64,000 bases of DNA from Pseudoalteromonas sp. Z1A8 (GTDB taxonomy: Bacteria > Pseudomonadota > Gammaproteobacteria > Enterobacterales > Alteromonadaceae), in contig NZ_WTLB01000008.1 of the NCBI RefSeq assembly GCF_011378855.1, forward strand, positions 1 through 64,000. The letters are read 5' to 3'. Every line of letters begins with the position of its first letter. Within the stretch, counting starts at the first letter, position 1. The translations under genes and the position numbers were made by a program. The notes below the pieces were generated by a model, which did not search any database, had not been told where the DNA came from, and saw nothing but the letters and a program-made list of their open reading frames with translations. Positions 18,625 through 27,788 of this stretch are shown piece after piece.

Positions 18625-18696
18625 GGCAGGTAGCCGTTTGGTATTTTAATTTTGAAAAGGCGCAGTGTTTTCATATTGTGAATACGCGAATAAATT

Positions 18697-20277
18697 ATGA
18701 ATATATTAGATTTTTCAATAGTTGCTCTTTATCTTGGTGCCTTATTGGTAATGGGATTTATGCTACGCGAACAAACCAATAAAAATGACTATTTTTTAGG
18801 AGGTAAAAGCTTAGGTTGGAAACCTTTGGCTTTGTCGGTAATGGCCACTCAGCTTTCGGCTATTAGTTTTATTTCGGCTCCTGCATTTGTTGGTTTGCGT
18901 GAAGGTGGCGGTATGCAATGGCTCTCGTATGAGCTGGGTGTTCCGCTGGCGATGATTTTAATTTTAGCAACTATTTTACCCAAGCTTTATAAAAGCGGCA
19001 TTGTTAGTATTTACGATTATTTAGAGATGCGCTTCGGACGCTCAACCCGTGTACTTATTAGTGTGGTATTTCAGTTTAGCCGTGCGTTTGCCACCGGTAT
19101 TATGATTTACGCGGTATCACTTATTCTACAAGGCACCATGGGAATAGAAGCATGGCAGGCCATTGTATTAACTGGCGTTATAACTGTTTTATATTCACTG
19201 CAAGGTGGGATGAAAGCCGTAGTATATGGTGATGCGATTCAAATGATCATCATTGTTCTGGGGACTATTGCTTGTATAGGGTTTGGGCTTTATCACTTAG
19301 GTGGCGTTGACTCGTTTATTAGTAATGTTGATTCGAGCCGATTAGAAGCGATTAAGTTTGATTCATTTGGTTTTAGCGGTGATGGCTTTGGCTTTTTACC
19401 GATGATTTTTGGTGGTGTGGTACTTTATGCCTCTTACTACGGGTGTGACCAAACGCAAGCGCAACGAGCGCTCAGTGCAAAAGATCCTAAAAACCTACGC
19501 TACATGATTTTAGCAAATGGCGTAGTGCGCTTTCCTATTACTATTTTATATTGTGTGTCGGGTTTAATTGTTGGCACACTGGCAATGAGTAATCCTGAAT
19601 TTTTAGCAAAAATTCCAGCAGATAACCCTGATTGGATGATGCCTATATTTATTTTAGATTACCTACCGCATGGCTTAATTGGTTTATTGGTTGTTGCTAT
19701 TTTGTCGGCAGCGATGTCGTCACTAAGCTCTGCAATTAATTCACTTTCGGCCGTAAGTATTGAAGATTACAGCCGTATATCTAACAAAGAGCTCGACCAA
19801 CCATCTTACTTAAAATTAGCTAAATACTTAGGTTTAGCATGGGGCGCAATTACACTTGTGCTATCACTTTTTGCTGGCGATATTGCACCAACCATCATTG
19901 AAGCGATTAACAAAGTAGGTTCGTTATTTTATGGCCCAATACTGGCGGTATTTTTAGTTGCTGTACTAAGTAAACGCAGTGCTGCATTGCATGCCAATAT
20001 TGGCTTAATTAGCGGTGTATTAATTAACTTGTTGGTGTCGGTATTTGCGCCTGATATTTTCTGGTTTTGGTGGAACTTTATAGGTTTTGTAAGCGCCGCT
20101 GTGATTATTTATGTGACGAGTCGTTTAATTCCACGAGAAGTAAACGAAGTAACAAAAGTACAAAATGCCGAGACAGTGTCAAACTCAATTTTAACTGGCA
20201 AAGATATCGTTATGCTACTTAGCATGTTTATTGTGATGATATTAATTTGTTTAGCTATTCCTTCAATTTTTTCGTGA
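18697..20277 (+). CDS. Sodium:solute symporter (SSS family)
   Basis: This inner-membrane transporter has 526 residues and about 14 hydrophobic segments, starting MNILDFSIVALYLGALLVM. The family blocks NDYFLGGKSLGWKPLALSVMATQLSAISFISAPA (sodium/substrate site region, near 30-65; quoted only as a landmark by its GGKSL and SAISF elements), LQGGMKAVVYGDAIQ and AAMSSLSSAINSLSA are those of SSS/SLC5-type glucose- or solute-sodium symporters. It would move the glycoside from periplasm to cytoplasm, where the hydrolase acts. The glycerate kinase gene follows after only 10 bases, so the two are co-transcribed. A monosaccharide substrate remains possible. Confidence 0.88.
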   Translation: MNILDFSIVALYLGALLVMGFMLREQTNKNDYFLGGKSLGWKPLALSVMATQLSAISFISAPAFVGLREGGGMQWLSYELGVPLAMILILATILPKLYKSGIVSIYDYLEMRFGRSTRVLISVVFQFSRAFATGIMIYAVSLILQGTMGIEAWQAIVLTGVITVLYSLQGGMKAVVYGDAIQMIIIVLGTIACIGFGLYHLGGVDSFISNVDSSRLEAIKFDSFGFSGDGFGFLPMIFGGVVLYASYYGCDQTQAQRALSAKDPKNLRYMILANGVVRFPITILYCVSGLIVGTLAMSNPEFLAKIPADNPDWMMPIFILDYLPHGLIGLLVVAILSAAMSSLSSAINSLSAVSIEDYSRISNKELDQPSYLKLAKYLGLAWGAITLVLSLFAGDIAPTIIEAINKVGSLFYGPILAVFLVAVLSKRSAALHANIGLISGVLINLLVSVFAPDIFWFWWNFIGFVSAAVIIYVTSRLIPREVNEVTKVQNAETVSNSILTGKDIVMLLSMFIVMILICLAIPSIFS

Positions 20278-20287
20278 GCTGTGACTA

Positions 20288-21529
20288 ATGGATTCTAAAA
20301 AATCGTTTTTAATTGATTTATTTACCACTGCGGTAAATGCCTGTAAACCCAGTGCTTGCATGAGTAAGTATTTAGAAAATATAGATGCAAGTAAAGGTTT
20401 GTGTGTAGTGGGGGCAGGTAAAGCCGCCGCCGAAATGGCCGCTGAAGTTAATCGCTTTTATGGTGATAAATGTTTTGGCGCAGTGGTAACGCGTTATGGC
20501 TACGAAAGTAGCGGCGATACTGGGCGAATTAAAGTGCTTAGTGCAAACCACCCAACACCAGACGATAACAGTTTAGCTGCTGGCAAAGAGTTATTGGAGC
20601 TTGTAAGAAATAATCCGGCTGATATTCCTATTTTGTTTATTATTTCGGGGGGCGGTTCGTCGTTGATGTGCCTACCTGTTGATGATGTACCTTTTTCACA
20701 AAAGCAAAAGCTTAACCAATTTTTACTGAGAAGTGGTGCAAGCGTTGATGAAATAAATGTAGTCCGTAAGCAGTTGTCACTTGTTAAAGGCGGCAAGTTA
20801 GCGCAGGCCGCTAAGTCGGATTACGTTACGTTGATTATTTCAGATGTAGTAGGGGATAAACCAAGTGATATAGCGTCTGGTCCAACTATTAGCGATGGCA
20901 GCACAAAAGCCGATGCACTGGCTATTTTACAAAAGTACAATTGGCCGGTAATTACAGAGGTTCAAGCGCATTTATTAAAACCTGAGCAAGAAAGAGCTGC
21001 CGATACCATAGGTGAGCACTTTATTGTTGCAAACGCGCAACATGCTATTGATAGCGCTATAAGTGTTGCACAGCATCAAGGTTGGGAAACCCAAGTACTA
21101 GGATATGATATTCAAGGCGAGGCTAAAGAAGTTGCAAAGCAACATGCGGCTATCGCACTTGAGCAAAAAGCCCAAGGCAAGCGCGTTATGTTGTTCTCCG
21201 GTGGCGAGCTTACCGTCACCGTTGCTGATGTTTATGGCGATGGTGGGCCAAATCAAGAATACTTAATGGCACTGGCTGAGGCACTTAATGGCAAAGCGGG
21301 TATTTACGCACTTGCTTGTGATACAGATGGTGTAGATGGTAGTAAAGATGTAGCGGGTGCTTACATAAATAGCACCACGATTACACGCGCTCAAAACGCC
21401 GGAGAGAGCCTTCAAGCACAGTTAGAAGGGCATAATAGCCATCAGTTTTTTAAAGCCATTGATGATTTAATTATTACTGGGCCAACTAACACAAATGTGA
21501 ATGATTTTAGAGTGATAGTGATTGAATAG
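20288..21529 (+). CDS. Glycerate 2-kinase (MOFRL/GckA-TtuD type)
   Basis: The enzyme phosphorylates D-glycerate to 2-phosphoglycerate in the cytoplasm. The 413-residue protein shows LCVVGAGKAAAEMA, LSANHPTPDDNSL, IISGGGSSLMCLP (about 118-130), ISDVVGDKPSDIASGPT, the MOFRL-domain LFSGGELTVTV and GGPNQEYLMALA, and ACDTDGVDGSKDVAGA near the C-terminus. All are typical of the class II glycerate kinases known from glycerate, tartrate and serine-cycle pathways. It is unrelated to the E. coli GarK/GlxK fold. Placed between the symporter and the regulator, it consumes the glycerate half of the proposed substrate, which is the strongest pointer to a glyceryl glycoside. Confidence 0.9.
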   Translation: MDSKKSFLIDLFTTAVNACKPSACMSKYLENIDASKGLCVVGAGKAAAEMAAEVNRFYGDKCFGAVVTRYGYESSGDTGRIKVLSANHPTPDDNSLAAGKELLELVRNNPADIPILFIISGGGSSLMCLPVDDVPFSQKQKLNQFLLRSGASVDEINVVRKQLSLVKGGKLAQAAKSDYVTLIISDVVGDKPSDIASGPTISDGSTKADALAILQKYNWPVITEVQAHLLKPEQERAADTIGEHFIVANAQHAIDSAISVAQHQGWETQVLGYDIQGEAKEVAKQHAAIALEQKAQGKRVMLFSGGELTVTVADVYGDGGPNQEYLMALAEALNGKAGIYALACDTDGVDGSKDVAGAYINSTTITRAQNAGESLQAQLEGHNSHQFFKAIDDLIITGPTNTNVNDFRVIVIE

Positions 21530-21603
21530 GCGCAGTTTATCTACTTGTTCTTTATAATGGTTTCACGTAATCTTGTGCTCCAATTTTGTTAGGGTTAATA
21601 CCT

Positions 21604-22761
21604 ATGTTTTCGTTAAACAACAGTAACTTATTACGCTCTGGTTTTGAGCTTGGAAAAGGCGAAAAGCTATTTCAAGATATTGAGCGCGATATTATAAAAG
21701 TGGTGTTTTGGGAAAAGTGCGTAACTCAAAGTCATATTGTGAGCGCAACTCGTATTCCACAACAAACTGTGTCGCGTTTACTTAAGTCGTTAACCCAGCA
21801 CGGCGTAATAGTGCAAAGCGATACGCTAATTCCAAATAAAAAAGGTAAGCCAGGGTTTGGCATTGCCCTTAACCCCGATTACGGATTTACCTTTGGCTTA
21901 GCTATTTTGCTTGATGCTATTTCGATTGCCGTAATGGATTTTACGGGAAAGGTGGTTTACACCCATATGCAGCTAATGTCGGATATGAGCATTAATAATG
22001 TGCTTAAATGTGCACAAAAGCTGGTGGAAGATATAAGCGCTGAGCGGGACATCCCAAGTGAAAAAGTACTGGGAATGGGCGTGGGTATCTCTGGCTTTTT
22101 TAGCTCAATGGATGGAAAAATGAATACTCACCATATGCTAGAAGAATGGTCGCAAGTTGATATTATCGATATTGTGTCGCAGCATTTTCAGCTTCCTACG
22201 TGGGTTGTTAACGATGCAACAGGCGCAGCTGCAGGCGAGGGCGTTGCTGGTATTGGTCGTGAGTACAAAAACTTTGTTTATATGTTTGTATCGGCCGCAT
22301 TTGGTGGCGGTATTGTAAATAATGGCGATGTACTGCGTGGTACTTACGGAAACGCAGGTGAGCTTGGCGACATGCTACCGCCTAAATTGTATGCGCACCC
22401 TAATCTTGAATTACTAAAACGTATTTTGAAAAAAAATGGCGTAGCCGTTACTTCTATTTACGATCTGCACGACAACTTTGACCCCGATTGGCCAGGCGTT
22501 GAAGAGTGGCTGTTTAAAGTTCAAGACTCATTTGATTTAGTGGCAACTTGTTGCTCTGCATTATTAGATGCTGAAGCGATTATTATTGGTGGTCATATTC
22601 CAAAAGAGTTGGCTGAAAAAGTTATTGCACGTACTGAGGTTTATGCACAATTTAGACGTGGCGCTAAGCGGCCAATGCCTAAGTTGGTGGTATCTAATAT
22701 TGATAATTTTCCGGTATCAATTGGCGCAGCTACTTTGCCATTTAGAGAGCTGTGTTTGTAG
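21604..22761 (+). CDS. ROK-family transcriptional regulator
   Basis: This probable sugar-responsive repressor has 385 residues: a winged helix-turn-helix at about 25-75 (TQSHIVSATRIPQQTVSRLLKSL as landmark, recognition helix around QQTVSRLL), then a ROK sugar-kinase-like domain with VLGMGVGISGFF, WVVNDATGAAAGEG and GGGIVNNGDVLRG...NAGELGDM. The Cys-rich zinc motif of glucokinases and of Mlc/NagC is not visible, so ligand binding may differ. I chose ATG 21604 because AGGG lies about 10 bases before it; a TTG at 21586 would add six residues. It closes the plus-strand sugar genes and is the natural regulator of the divergent operons, with mannosylglycerate, mannose or fructose as possible inducers. 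Confidence 0.88.
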   Translation: MFSLNNSNLLRSGFELGKGEKLFQDIERDIIKVVFWEKCVTQSHIVSATRIPQQTVSRLLKSLTQHGVIVQSDTLIPNKKGKPGFGIALNPDYGFTFGLAILLDAISIAVMDFTGKVVYTHMQLMSDMSINNVLKCAQKLVEDISAERDIPSEKVLGMGVGISGFFSSMDGKMNTHHMLEEWSQVDIIDIVSQHFQLPTWVVNDATGAAAGEGVAGIGREYKNFVYMFVSAAFGGGIVNNGDVLRGTYGNAGELGDMLPPKLYAHPNLELLKRILKKNGVAVTSIYDLHDNFDPDWPGVEEWLFKVQDSFDLVATCCSALLDAEAIIIGGHIPKELAEKVIARTEVYAQFRRGAKRPMPKLVVSNIDNFPVSIGAATLPFRELCL

Positions 22762-22781
22762 TTTAAGAGGAATTTAAAAAC

Positions 22782-22818
22782 AAAAAAGCCGATATTGTTT
22801 ATGCAATATCGGCTTTTT
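22782..22818. terminator. Bidirectional terminator, ROK gene / S9 peptidase
   Basis: The stem AAAAAGCCGATATTG / CAATATCGGCTTTTT lies at about 22783-22797 and 22804-22818, with A- and T-runs on either side. Confidence 0.92.
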
Positions 22819-22830
22819 AGTGTGGGTTAT

Positions 22831-25599
22831 TTACTCTTCAACGAATGCCTCACCTTGTGTCATCCACTTAGCAGCTGGTTTGCCTTTTAAGTAATGATCA
22901 AAGTACTGCATCATACGTACTGAAAAATCGACCTGATTAGGAAACTTTTTCAAGTGGTGTGGTTCACCTTCGTATTGTAAAAATGTAGCATCTTTTCCTG
23001 CACGGCGCAGAGCTAAGTAGTACTGCACGCTCTCATGCCAAGGTACTGCATCGTCTTTGTCGCCAGACATTATTAAGATAGGCGTATTAACTTTGTCTGC
23101 AAAAAATACTGGTGAGTTTTCTATATAAAGTTCTGGTGCTTCAAATAAGTTTTTGCCAATACGGCTTTGTCCTGTTTCGTATTGAAATTGACGAGCAAGG
23201 CCCGATTTTAAACGTATGCCACTGTAAGCACTGGTCATGTTTGATACTGGCGCGCCAGATACAACCGCTTTAAACATATCTGTTTGGGTTATCATAAACG
23301 CACTTTGATAACCCGCCCAAGAGTGACCTTGTAAGCCTATTTTATCTGGGTCGGCTATGCCTAAATCTATTAATTTTTGGGTAGCGTTTATCATGGTTTG
23401 CGTTGACGATTTACCAGGGTGACCTATTTCAAAGCGAATATCAGGTAAAAATACCGCATAACCGTTTGAGGTAAACATAGGGAAGTTAGGGCGATGATTT
23501 AATTCCATCTTAGGAAAATCAAACATGCGTTGACTCATGTAACGATAAAAATACACAACCACAGGTACTTTATCGCCTTTTTTATAGCCCGCTGGTTTTA
23601 TAAGTACGCCTTGTAAGTCTTCGCCATCAAAACCTTTATAGCTAATTAGCTCTGGCTTTTCGCCCCACGCAAAATTATTAATTTGTGGGTTTAGCGTGGT
23701 CACTTGTTTTGGTGCGCTAAAGCTAAAATCTGTTTGGTAGTAATCAGGAAATTGGCTATAAGTTTGCGAGGTAAATAAGTACTTGTCAGCCTTTTTGGCT
23801 TTTTTAACCATATCAAAGCGTTTATTACCGCTAAGCACCTTAGTTAGTGTGTTAGTGGTTAAGTCGAGCTTTGCAACTTCGCTTTGTTTAGTTTGTAAGT
23901 TAATAGCAGAGACAAGTAATGTATCGCCTTTTTTAAAGCCCACTTGGGTTTTATCAAGCTTAATAACACGGTACTGCGTATTGCTTTGCTTACCATTAGT
24001 TAGGCGTTTAGCTTGCTGCGTTTTTACGTCAAATGCCCAAATATCGTACTTACTATAAGCAAGCACTTGGCTGCTATCGGTCATCCAACCAGCAAAACCA
24101 TAACCAGGTTGGGTAGATGGGTAGTCGTGTTTGTCATCAGCAAAGGTTGCCTGAATAGCTTTTGTAAGCGGTGTTACTTTATTATTTTTTAAATCTTTTA
24201 ACTGTATTTGGCTATCGCTAAAATAAGCCGCAAACTCACCACTTGGTGCAAGGCTTGGTCTAAACGGGTAGTTGCTAATAATGGGTGTTTGCTTACCTGT
24301 ATTTATATTTACTGCAAAGTAATCAGCAAAAAAACCGCCGTACATTATTTTTTCTAGATAGGGGATGTTAGATGAGCCAAGTAAAGAGGCATCTCGCTCA
24401 GGGTTCAGTGCAACCTCAGGCATATTAGTGGTACTTAGCTGTACCACTTTTTGCGAGTTAACGTGATATACCGCGCTGTAATGGCGATTTTTATTAACTT
24501 GATTCCATTGTTGTTCTTCACGTGGTTTTATTTGCGCATCGTTGTTATGCCATACATCTAAACCTTTATGTTCACGTATGGTATCAAAGTCGTACAATGA
24601 GGCTTCATCGGTATATTCTTTGGCTTTTACTTTAGCTGCTAATTTTGGATGGTTTTCAAAATATAAGCGCTCGCCATTTTCTGACCACTTAAGAGAGGCT
24701 GTTTTACCTAAAACCCATGTTTTATCAGGTGATGCTATTGTTGAAAGTTTATCGTTTTTATATAGCTGTAAACTATAGCTACGGCGACGCGTGTCATCAT
24801 TTACATAATTACCCAATGTAAACGCTGCAATGTTGTCAGTTGGGTGCCACGCTATTTTATTTGCGATTACGCCCGGTTCATCAATTAATACGCTGTTATT
24901 AAAGTTACTTAGCTCAATTAACGCTATTTGGTTGTTATTACCGTCGCTGTAACTTTGACTCACTAATAGTTGGCTGTTAGCTGAGTTAATAGCGTAGCTA
25001 AATACGTTTTCTATTGTATGGGTGCGTTTATCAGATAAATTTACGATAACAAGCGCATAGCTCTTATCTTTTTTATCGGGCGTGATAGCGTTATCTTCTT
25101 CGTTTTTAGTGCTATCGGTTTTATCTTCTACTTTTGCGTCATCGTCTTTTTTATTTAAACGATAAGCAAGCCACATACCGTCATCAGATAACGTGTAATC
25201 TTTTACATCAGCAAAGTTTTGTTGGGCACCTGATTGCGTGTTTACGAGTACCAGATTGTTTTTAAGGGTGTCTTTTTTTTTGGTTGTTTCTTTTTCAAGT
25301 AAGGTAGGTACTTGTGTAAAAGCGACCCAGTTTGCCGCTTTATTAATATGAGGCTTAGTGCCGCGCTCTACTTCTGCGATGAGAGTATTGCTTTGTAGTG
25401 AGTAAACTTGGCCTGTTGCATTACCACGATACGGCGTTGCACTAAAAGTGAGTACTTGACCATTGTCAGACAGTTGCGTGCTTTTTGCTGATTTAAAACC
25501 AAATACATCTTTAAATTGTAGCGATTCTTTAGCGTGTATGGCGGCGCTAGTTAAGCTAGCAATGAGTGCTGTGCTTAATAGGGTGAGTTTTGTTTTCAT
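22831..25599 (-). CDS. Secreted S9-family prolyl oligopeptidase-like peptidase
   Basis: This is a serine peptidase of clan SC with 922 residues. A signal peptide (MKTKLTLLSTALIASLTSAA, cleaved near AIHA) leads into a long beta-propeller region with a charged, low-complexity insertion near residues 150-175 (KKDDDAKVEDKTDSTKNEED-like). The C-terminal alpha/beta-hydrolase domain has the nucleophile elbow GLQGHSWAGYQSAFM, the Asp in SGDKDDAVPWHES and the His in EGEPHHLKKF. It resembles the large periplasmic acylaminoacyl/dipeptidyl peptidases of Alteromonadales and Xanthomonadales. It probably trims peptides in the periplasm. It is a single gene facing away from slmA. Confidence 0.9.
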   Translation of the reverse strand: MKTKLTLLSTALIASLTSAAIHAKESLQFKDVFGFKSAKSTQLSDNGQVLTFSATPYRGNATGQVYSLQSNTLIAEVERGTKPHINKAANWVAFTQVPTLLEKETTKKKDTLKNNLVLVNTQSGAQQNFADVKDYTLSDDGMWLAYRLNKKDDDAKVEDKTDSTKNEEDNAITPDKKDKSYALVIVNLSDKRTHTIENVFSYAINSANSQLLVSQSYSDGNNNQIALIELSNFNNSVLIDEPGVIANKIAWHPTDNIAAFTLGNYVNDDTRRRSYSLQLYKNDKLSTIASPDKTWVLGKTASLKWSENGERLYFENHPKLAAKVKAKEYTDEASLYDFDTIREHKGLDVWHNNDAQIKPREEQQWNQVNKNRHYSAVYHVNSQKVVQLSTTNMPEVALNPERDASLLGSSNIPYLEKIMYGGFFADYFAVNINTGKQTPIISNYPFRPSLAPSGEFAAYFSDSQIQLKDLKNNKVTPLTKAIQATFADDKHDYPSTQPGYGFAGWMTDSSQVLAYSKYDIWAFDVKTQQAKRLTNGKQSNTQYRVIKLDKTQVGFKKGDTLLVSAINLQTKQSEVAKLDLTTNTLTKVLSGNKRFDMVKKAKKADKYLFTSQTYSQFPDYYQTDFSFSAPKQVTTLNPQINNFAWGEKPELISYKGFDGEDLQGVLIKPAGYKKGDKVPVVVYFYRYMSQRMFDFPKMELNHRPNFPMFTSNGYAVFLPDIRFEIGHPGKSSTQTMINATQKLIDLGIADPDKIGLQGHSWAGYQSAFMITQTDMFKAVVSGAPVSNMTSAYSGIRLKSGLARQFQYETGQSRIGKNLFEAPELYIENSPVFFADKVNTPILIMSGDKDDAVPWHESVQYYLALRRAGKDATFLQYEGEPHHLKKFPNQVDFSVRMMQYFDHYLKGKPAAKWMTQGEAFVEE

Positions 25600-25687
25600 T
25601 ATTGATTCTCGTATTATGACATGGTTTCATTGTAACGAGTTTGGTTCATAATTCGAGCGGATCAGATAAATGGCAGTTACATACGAC

Positions 25688-25732
25688 AAAACGACCCGTA
25701 GGTCGTTTTTTAGTATTTAATTTAGTATTTAA
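25688..25732 (-). terminator. Hairpin and tandem repeat downstream of slmA
   Basis: AAAACGACC (25688-25696) / GGTCGTTTT (25701-25709) forms a 9-bp stem that can end slmA transcription leftwards. Immediately before it lie two tandem copies of TTTAGTATTTAA (about 25709-25732). Confidence 0.65.
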
Positions 25733-25751
25733 TTTATTAATTTAGCAGTAA

Positions 25752-26339
25752 TTACAGCCAAATTTTTTGCAGCTCAAGCCATTGTTTTTCAAATTGAACA
25801 CTGGGCTTTGCTTTAAAGTCGCTGCGTACAAACTGATTCATTTTTCCTTCAACGTAGGCAAGTAAAAAGTTTGCAAGAGTAAGCTCATCACTTTGAAAGT
25901 TTTTACCTTCACGTAATTTACGCTCACGAAGTACTTGTTTAAACTGAGTTTCTAATTTTTCAAACAGACTTTGTACACGCTCGCGTAAACGTTCCTGCTC
26001 ACCTTGCAATGCGTCGCCGGTTAAAATACGGGTAATGCCTGGGTTTTTTTCAGCAAAGGTTAGAAGTAATAATAAAATGTTGTAAATGCGCGTTTGGCTT
26101 TCTTTTTCGTTTTCAATAATAATATTTATACGCGATAAAAGGGTATCTTCAATAAACTCAATTAAGCCCTCAAACATACGTGCTTTGCTAGGGAAGTGGC
26201 GGTACAGCGCGGCTTCAGATACGCCTACTTCAGCAGCTAGTTTTGCTGTAGTGATGCGTTGACCTAAATTAGTTTCTAACATTTGTGCGAGTGCTTGCAG
26301 TATTTGCTCTTTGCGATTACTTCTTTTTGTCGCAGGCAT
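25752..26339 (-). CDS. slmA: Nucleoid occlusion factor SlmA
   Basis: This TetR-family DNA-binding protein blocks FtsZ ring assembly over unsegregated DNA. The 195 residues include the N-terminal [25 protein letters not shown] (landmark by its [17 protein letters not shown] end), which is nearly identical to SlmA of other gammaproteobacteria. [13 protein letters not shown] and the C-terminal [19 protein letters not shown] follow. The start at 26339 is favoured because the AGGA Shine-Dalgarno is 6 bases away, whereas it directly abuts the alternative ATG at 26345. It follows coaBC in the usual order, but dut, which normally lies between them in E. coli, is absent here. Confidence 0.95.
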   Translation of the reverse strand: MPATKRSNRKEQILQALAQMLETNLGQRITTAKLAAEVGVSEAALYRHFPSKARMFEGLIEFIEDTLLSRINIIIENEKESQTRIYNILLLLLTFAEKNPGITRILTGDALQGEQERLRERVQSLFEKLETQFKQVLRERKLREGKNFQSDELTLANFLLAYVEGKMNQFVRSDFKAKPSVQFEKQWLELQKIWL

Positions 26340-26450
26340 GAACATTCCTTTTTATTAGTTATTCTTAGTGGCGCAGTTAAGAACCCTAGTCATTTTTTGT
26401 TCAAATGAATGGCGTATGTTAATGTTTTATTCAGTTTGTTTCCAGCCTTT

Positions 26451-27644
26451 TTATAGATGTTTAGCCAGCTGTTCGATCACCTTGCGAGCTATTTCTGTTT
26501 TACTTGTTGTTGGTAATTCTAGTTGTTCATTATGCCAGTACAGTGTTAAAGCATTATGATCTGAATTAAACCCTAAGCCACTTTTTGATACGTCATTAGC
26601 GCAAATCATATCTAGATTTTTATTTTGTAGTTTACCTTTAGCATAGCTTTCTACATTTTGAGTTTCGGCGGCAAACCCAACCGTATAAGGACGGTTTTGT
26701 TTAAGATTGGCAATAGCTGCAATTACGTCAGGGTTTTTAGTTAAAGTAAGGGTGAGTTCGTCGCCTTGTTTTTTCATTTTTTGAGTCGCAATGTTTGCCG
26801 CTCGATAATCTGCTACAGCGGCGCAGCCTATAAATGCATCTGATTGTGGTGCATAAATTAATGATTCATTTAGTAACTGCTCAGCGCTTTCTATATTAAT
26901 AAGGTTTACGCCAGTAGGGGCTTTAATGTTTACAGGGCCTGAAATTAAGTTAACCTCTGCACCGAGTTGCAAAGCAGCCTCTGCCAGTGCATAACCCATT
27001 TTTCCAGAGCTGTGATTTGATATAAAACGTACTGGGTCGAGAGGCTCACGCGTTGGGCCTGCCGTTATTGTGATTGTTTTTCCTGCAAGTAATTGCGGTT
27101 GCTCTTTTGCTATACATAGGGCAACAAGCTCATGTGGTTCTAGCATGCGTCCAGCGCCTACATCGCCACACGCTTGCTCACCTTTCCCTGGGCCCCAAAT
27201 TAGTACGTTACGTGCTTTTAATGTGGCCAAATTAGCTTGTGTAGCTGCGTGTGCATACATTTGCTGGTTCATTGCTGGTGCAACGGCCACTTTTGCAGGC
27301 GTTGCGAGCAGTAACGTTGTTAGTAAATCATCAGCAATGCCGGCTGCCATTTTAGCAATAATATTACACGTCGCTGGAGCAACTAAAATTAAGTCAGCCC
27401 ATTTTGCAAATTCAATATGGCCCATTGAAGCTTCAGCAGAAGGGTCTAGCAATGAGTCAGAGACTGTTTCGCCACTAACGGCTTGCATGGTCAGTGGTGT
27501 AATAAAGTGTTTAGCTGATTCAGTCATAACTACTTTTACTTCACAACCAGAGTCTTTTAATCGCCTAACGAGTTCTGCACATTTATAAGCTGCAATACCG
27601 CCGGTAATACCTAGTACAATTTTTTTGTTTGTTAAGTTAGTCAT
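26451..27644 (-). CDS. coaBC: Bifunctional phosphopantothenoylcysteine decarboxylase / phosphopantothenate-cysteine ligase
   Basis: The enzyme catalyses two successive steps of coenzyme A synthesis: CTP-dependent coupling of cysteine to phosphopantothenate, then FMN-dependent decarboxylation. The 397 residues have a CoaC half (about 1-190) with [18 protein letters not shown], the active-site His region [21 protein letters not shown] and the Cys lid [15 protein letters not shown]. The CoaB half (about 190-397) has [25 protein letters not shown] and [18 protein letters not shown]. The length fits E. coli Dfp. The neighbours are radC (divergent) and slmA (downstream), the common gammaproteobacterial arrangement. 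Confidence 0.95.
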   Translation of the reverse strand: MTNLTNKKIVLGITGGIAAYKCAELVRRLKDSGCEVKVVMTESAKHFITPLTMQAVSGETVSDSLLDPSAEASMGHIEFAKWADLILVAPATCNIIAKMAAGIADDLLTTLLLATPAKVAVAPAMNQQMYAHAATQANLATLKARNVLIWGPGKGEQACGDVGAGRMLEPHELVALCIAKEQPQLLAGKTITITAGPTREPLDPVRFISNHSSGKMGYALAEAALQLGAEVNLISGPVNIKAPTGVNLINIESAEQLLNESLIYAPQSDAFIGCAAVADYRAANIATQKMKKQGDELTLTLTKNPDVIAAIANLKQNRPYTVGFAAETQNVESYAKGKLQNKNLDMICANDVSKSGLGFNSDHNALTLYWHNEQLELPTTSKTEIARKVIEQLAKHL

Positions 27645-27788
27645 GGATGTTCATCAGTTTTTATTAAATATTGGGCTTAAAATAACAAATCTTTAGCCAT
27701 ACAGCGAAGTTTTTTAATTCGAAATAACAGGCTAAATTTCAAATTTGCATTACATTTATAAGACACTTTCGCCTCTCAAGGATGAATA

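Noticed and set aside
25445-25460. A GTGAGTACT-like sequence as a SlmA binding site near slmA
   Set aside because: Only part of the consensus matches, and it lies inside the S9 peptidase gene; one partial match is expected by chance.
27070-27588. A 172-codon open frame on the plus strand
   Set aside because: It is antisense to coaBC throughout, has no ribosome-binding site and reads as low-quality composition; it is a shadow of the real gene.
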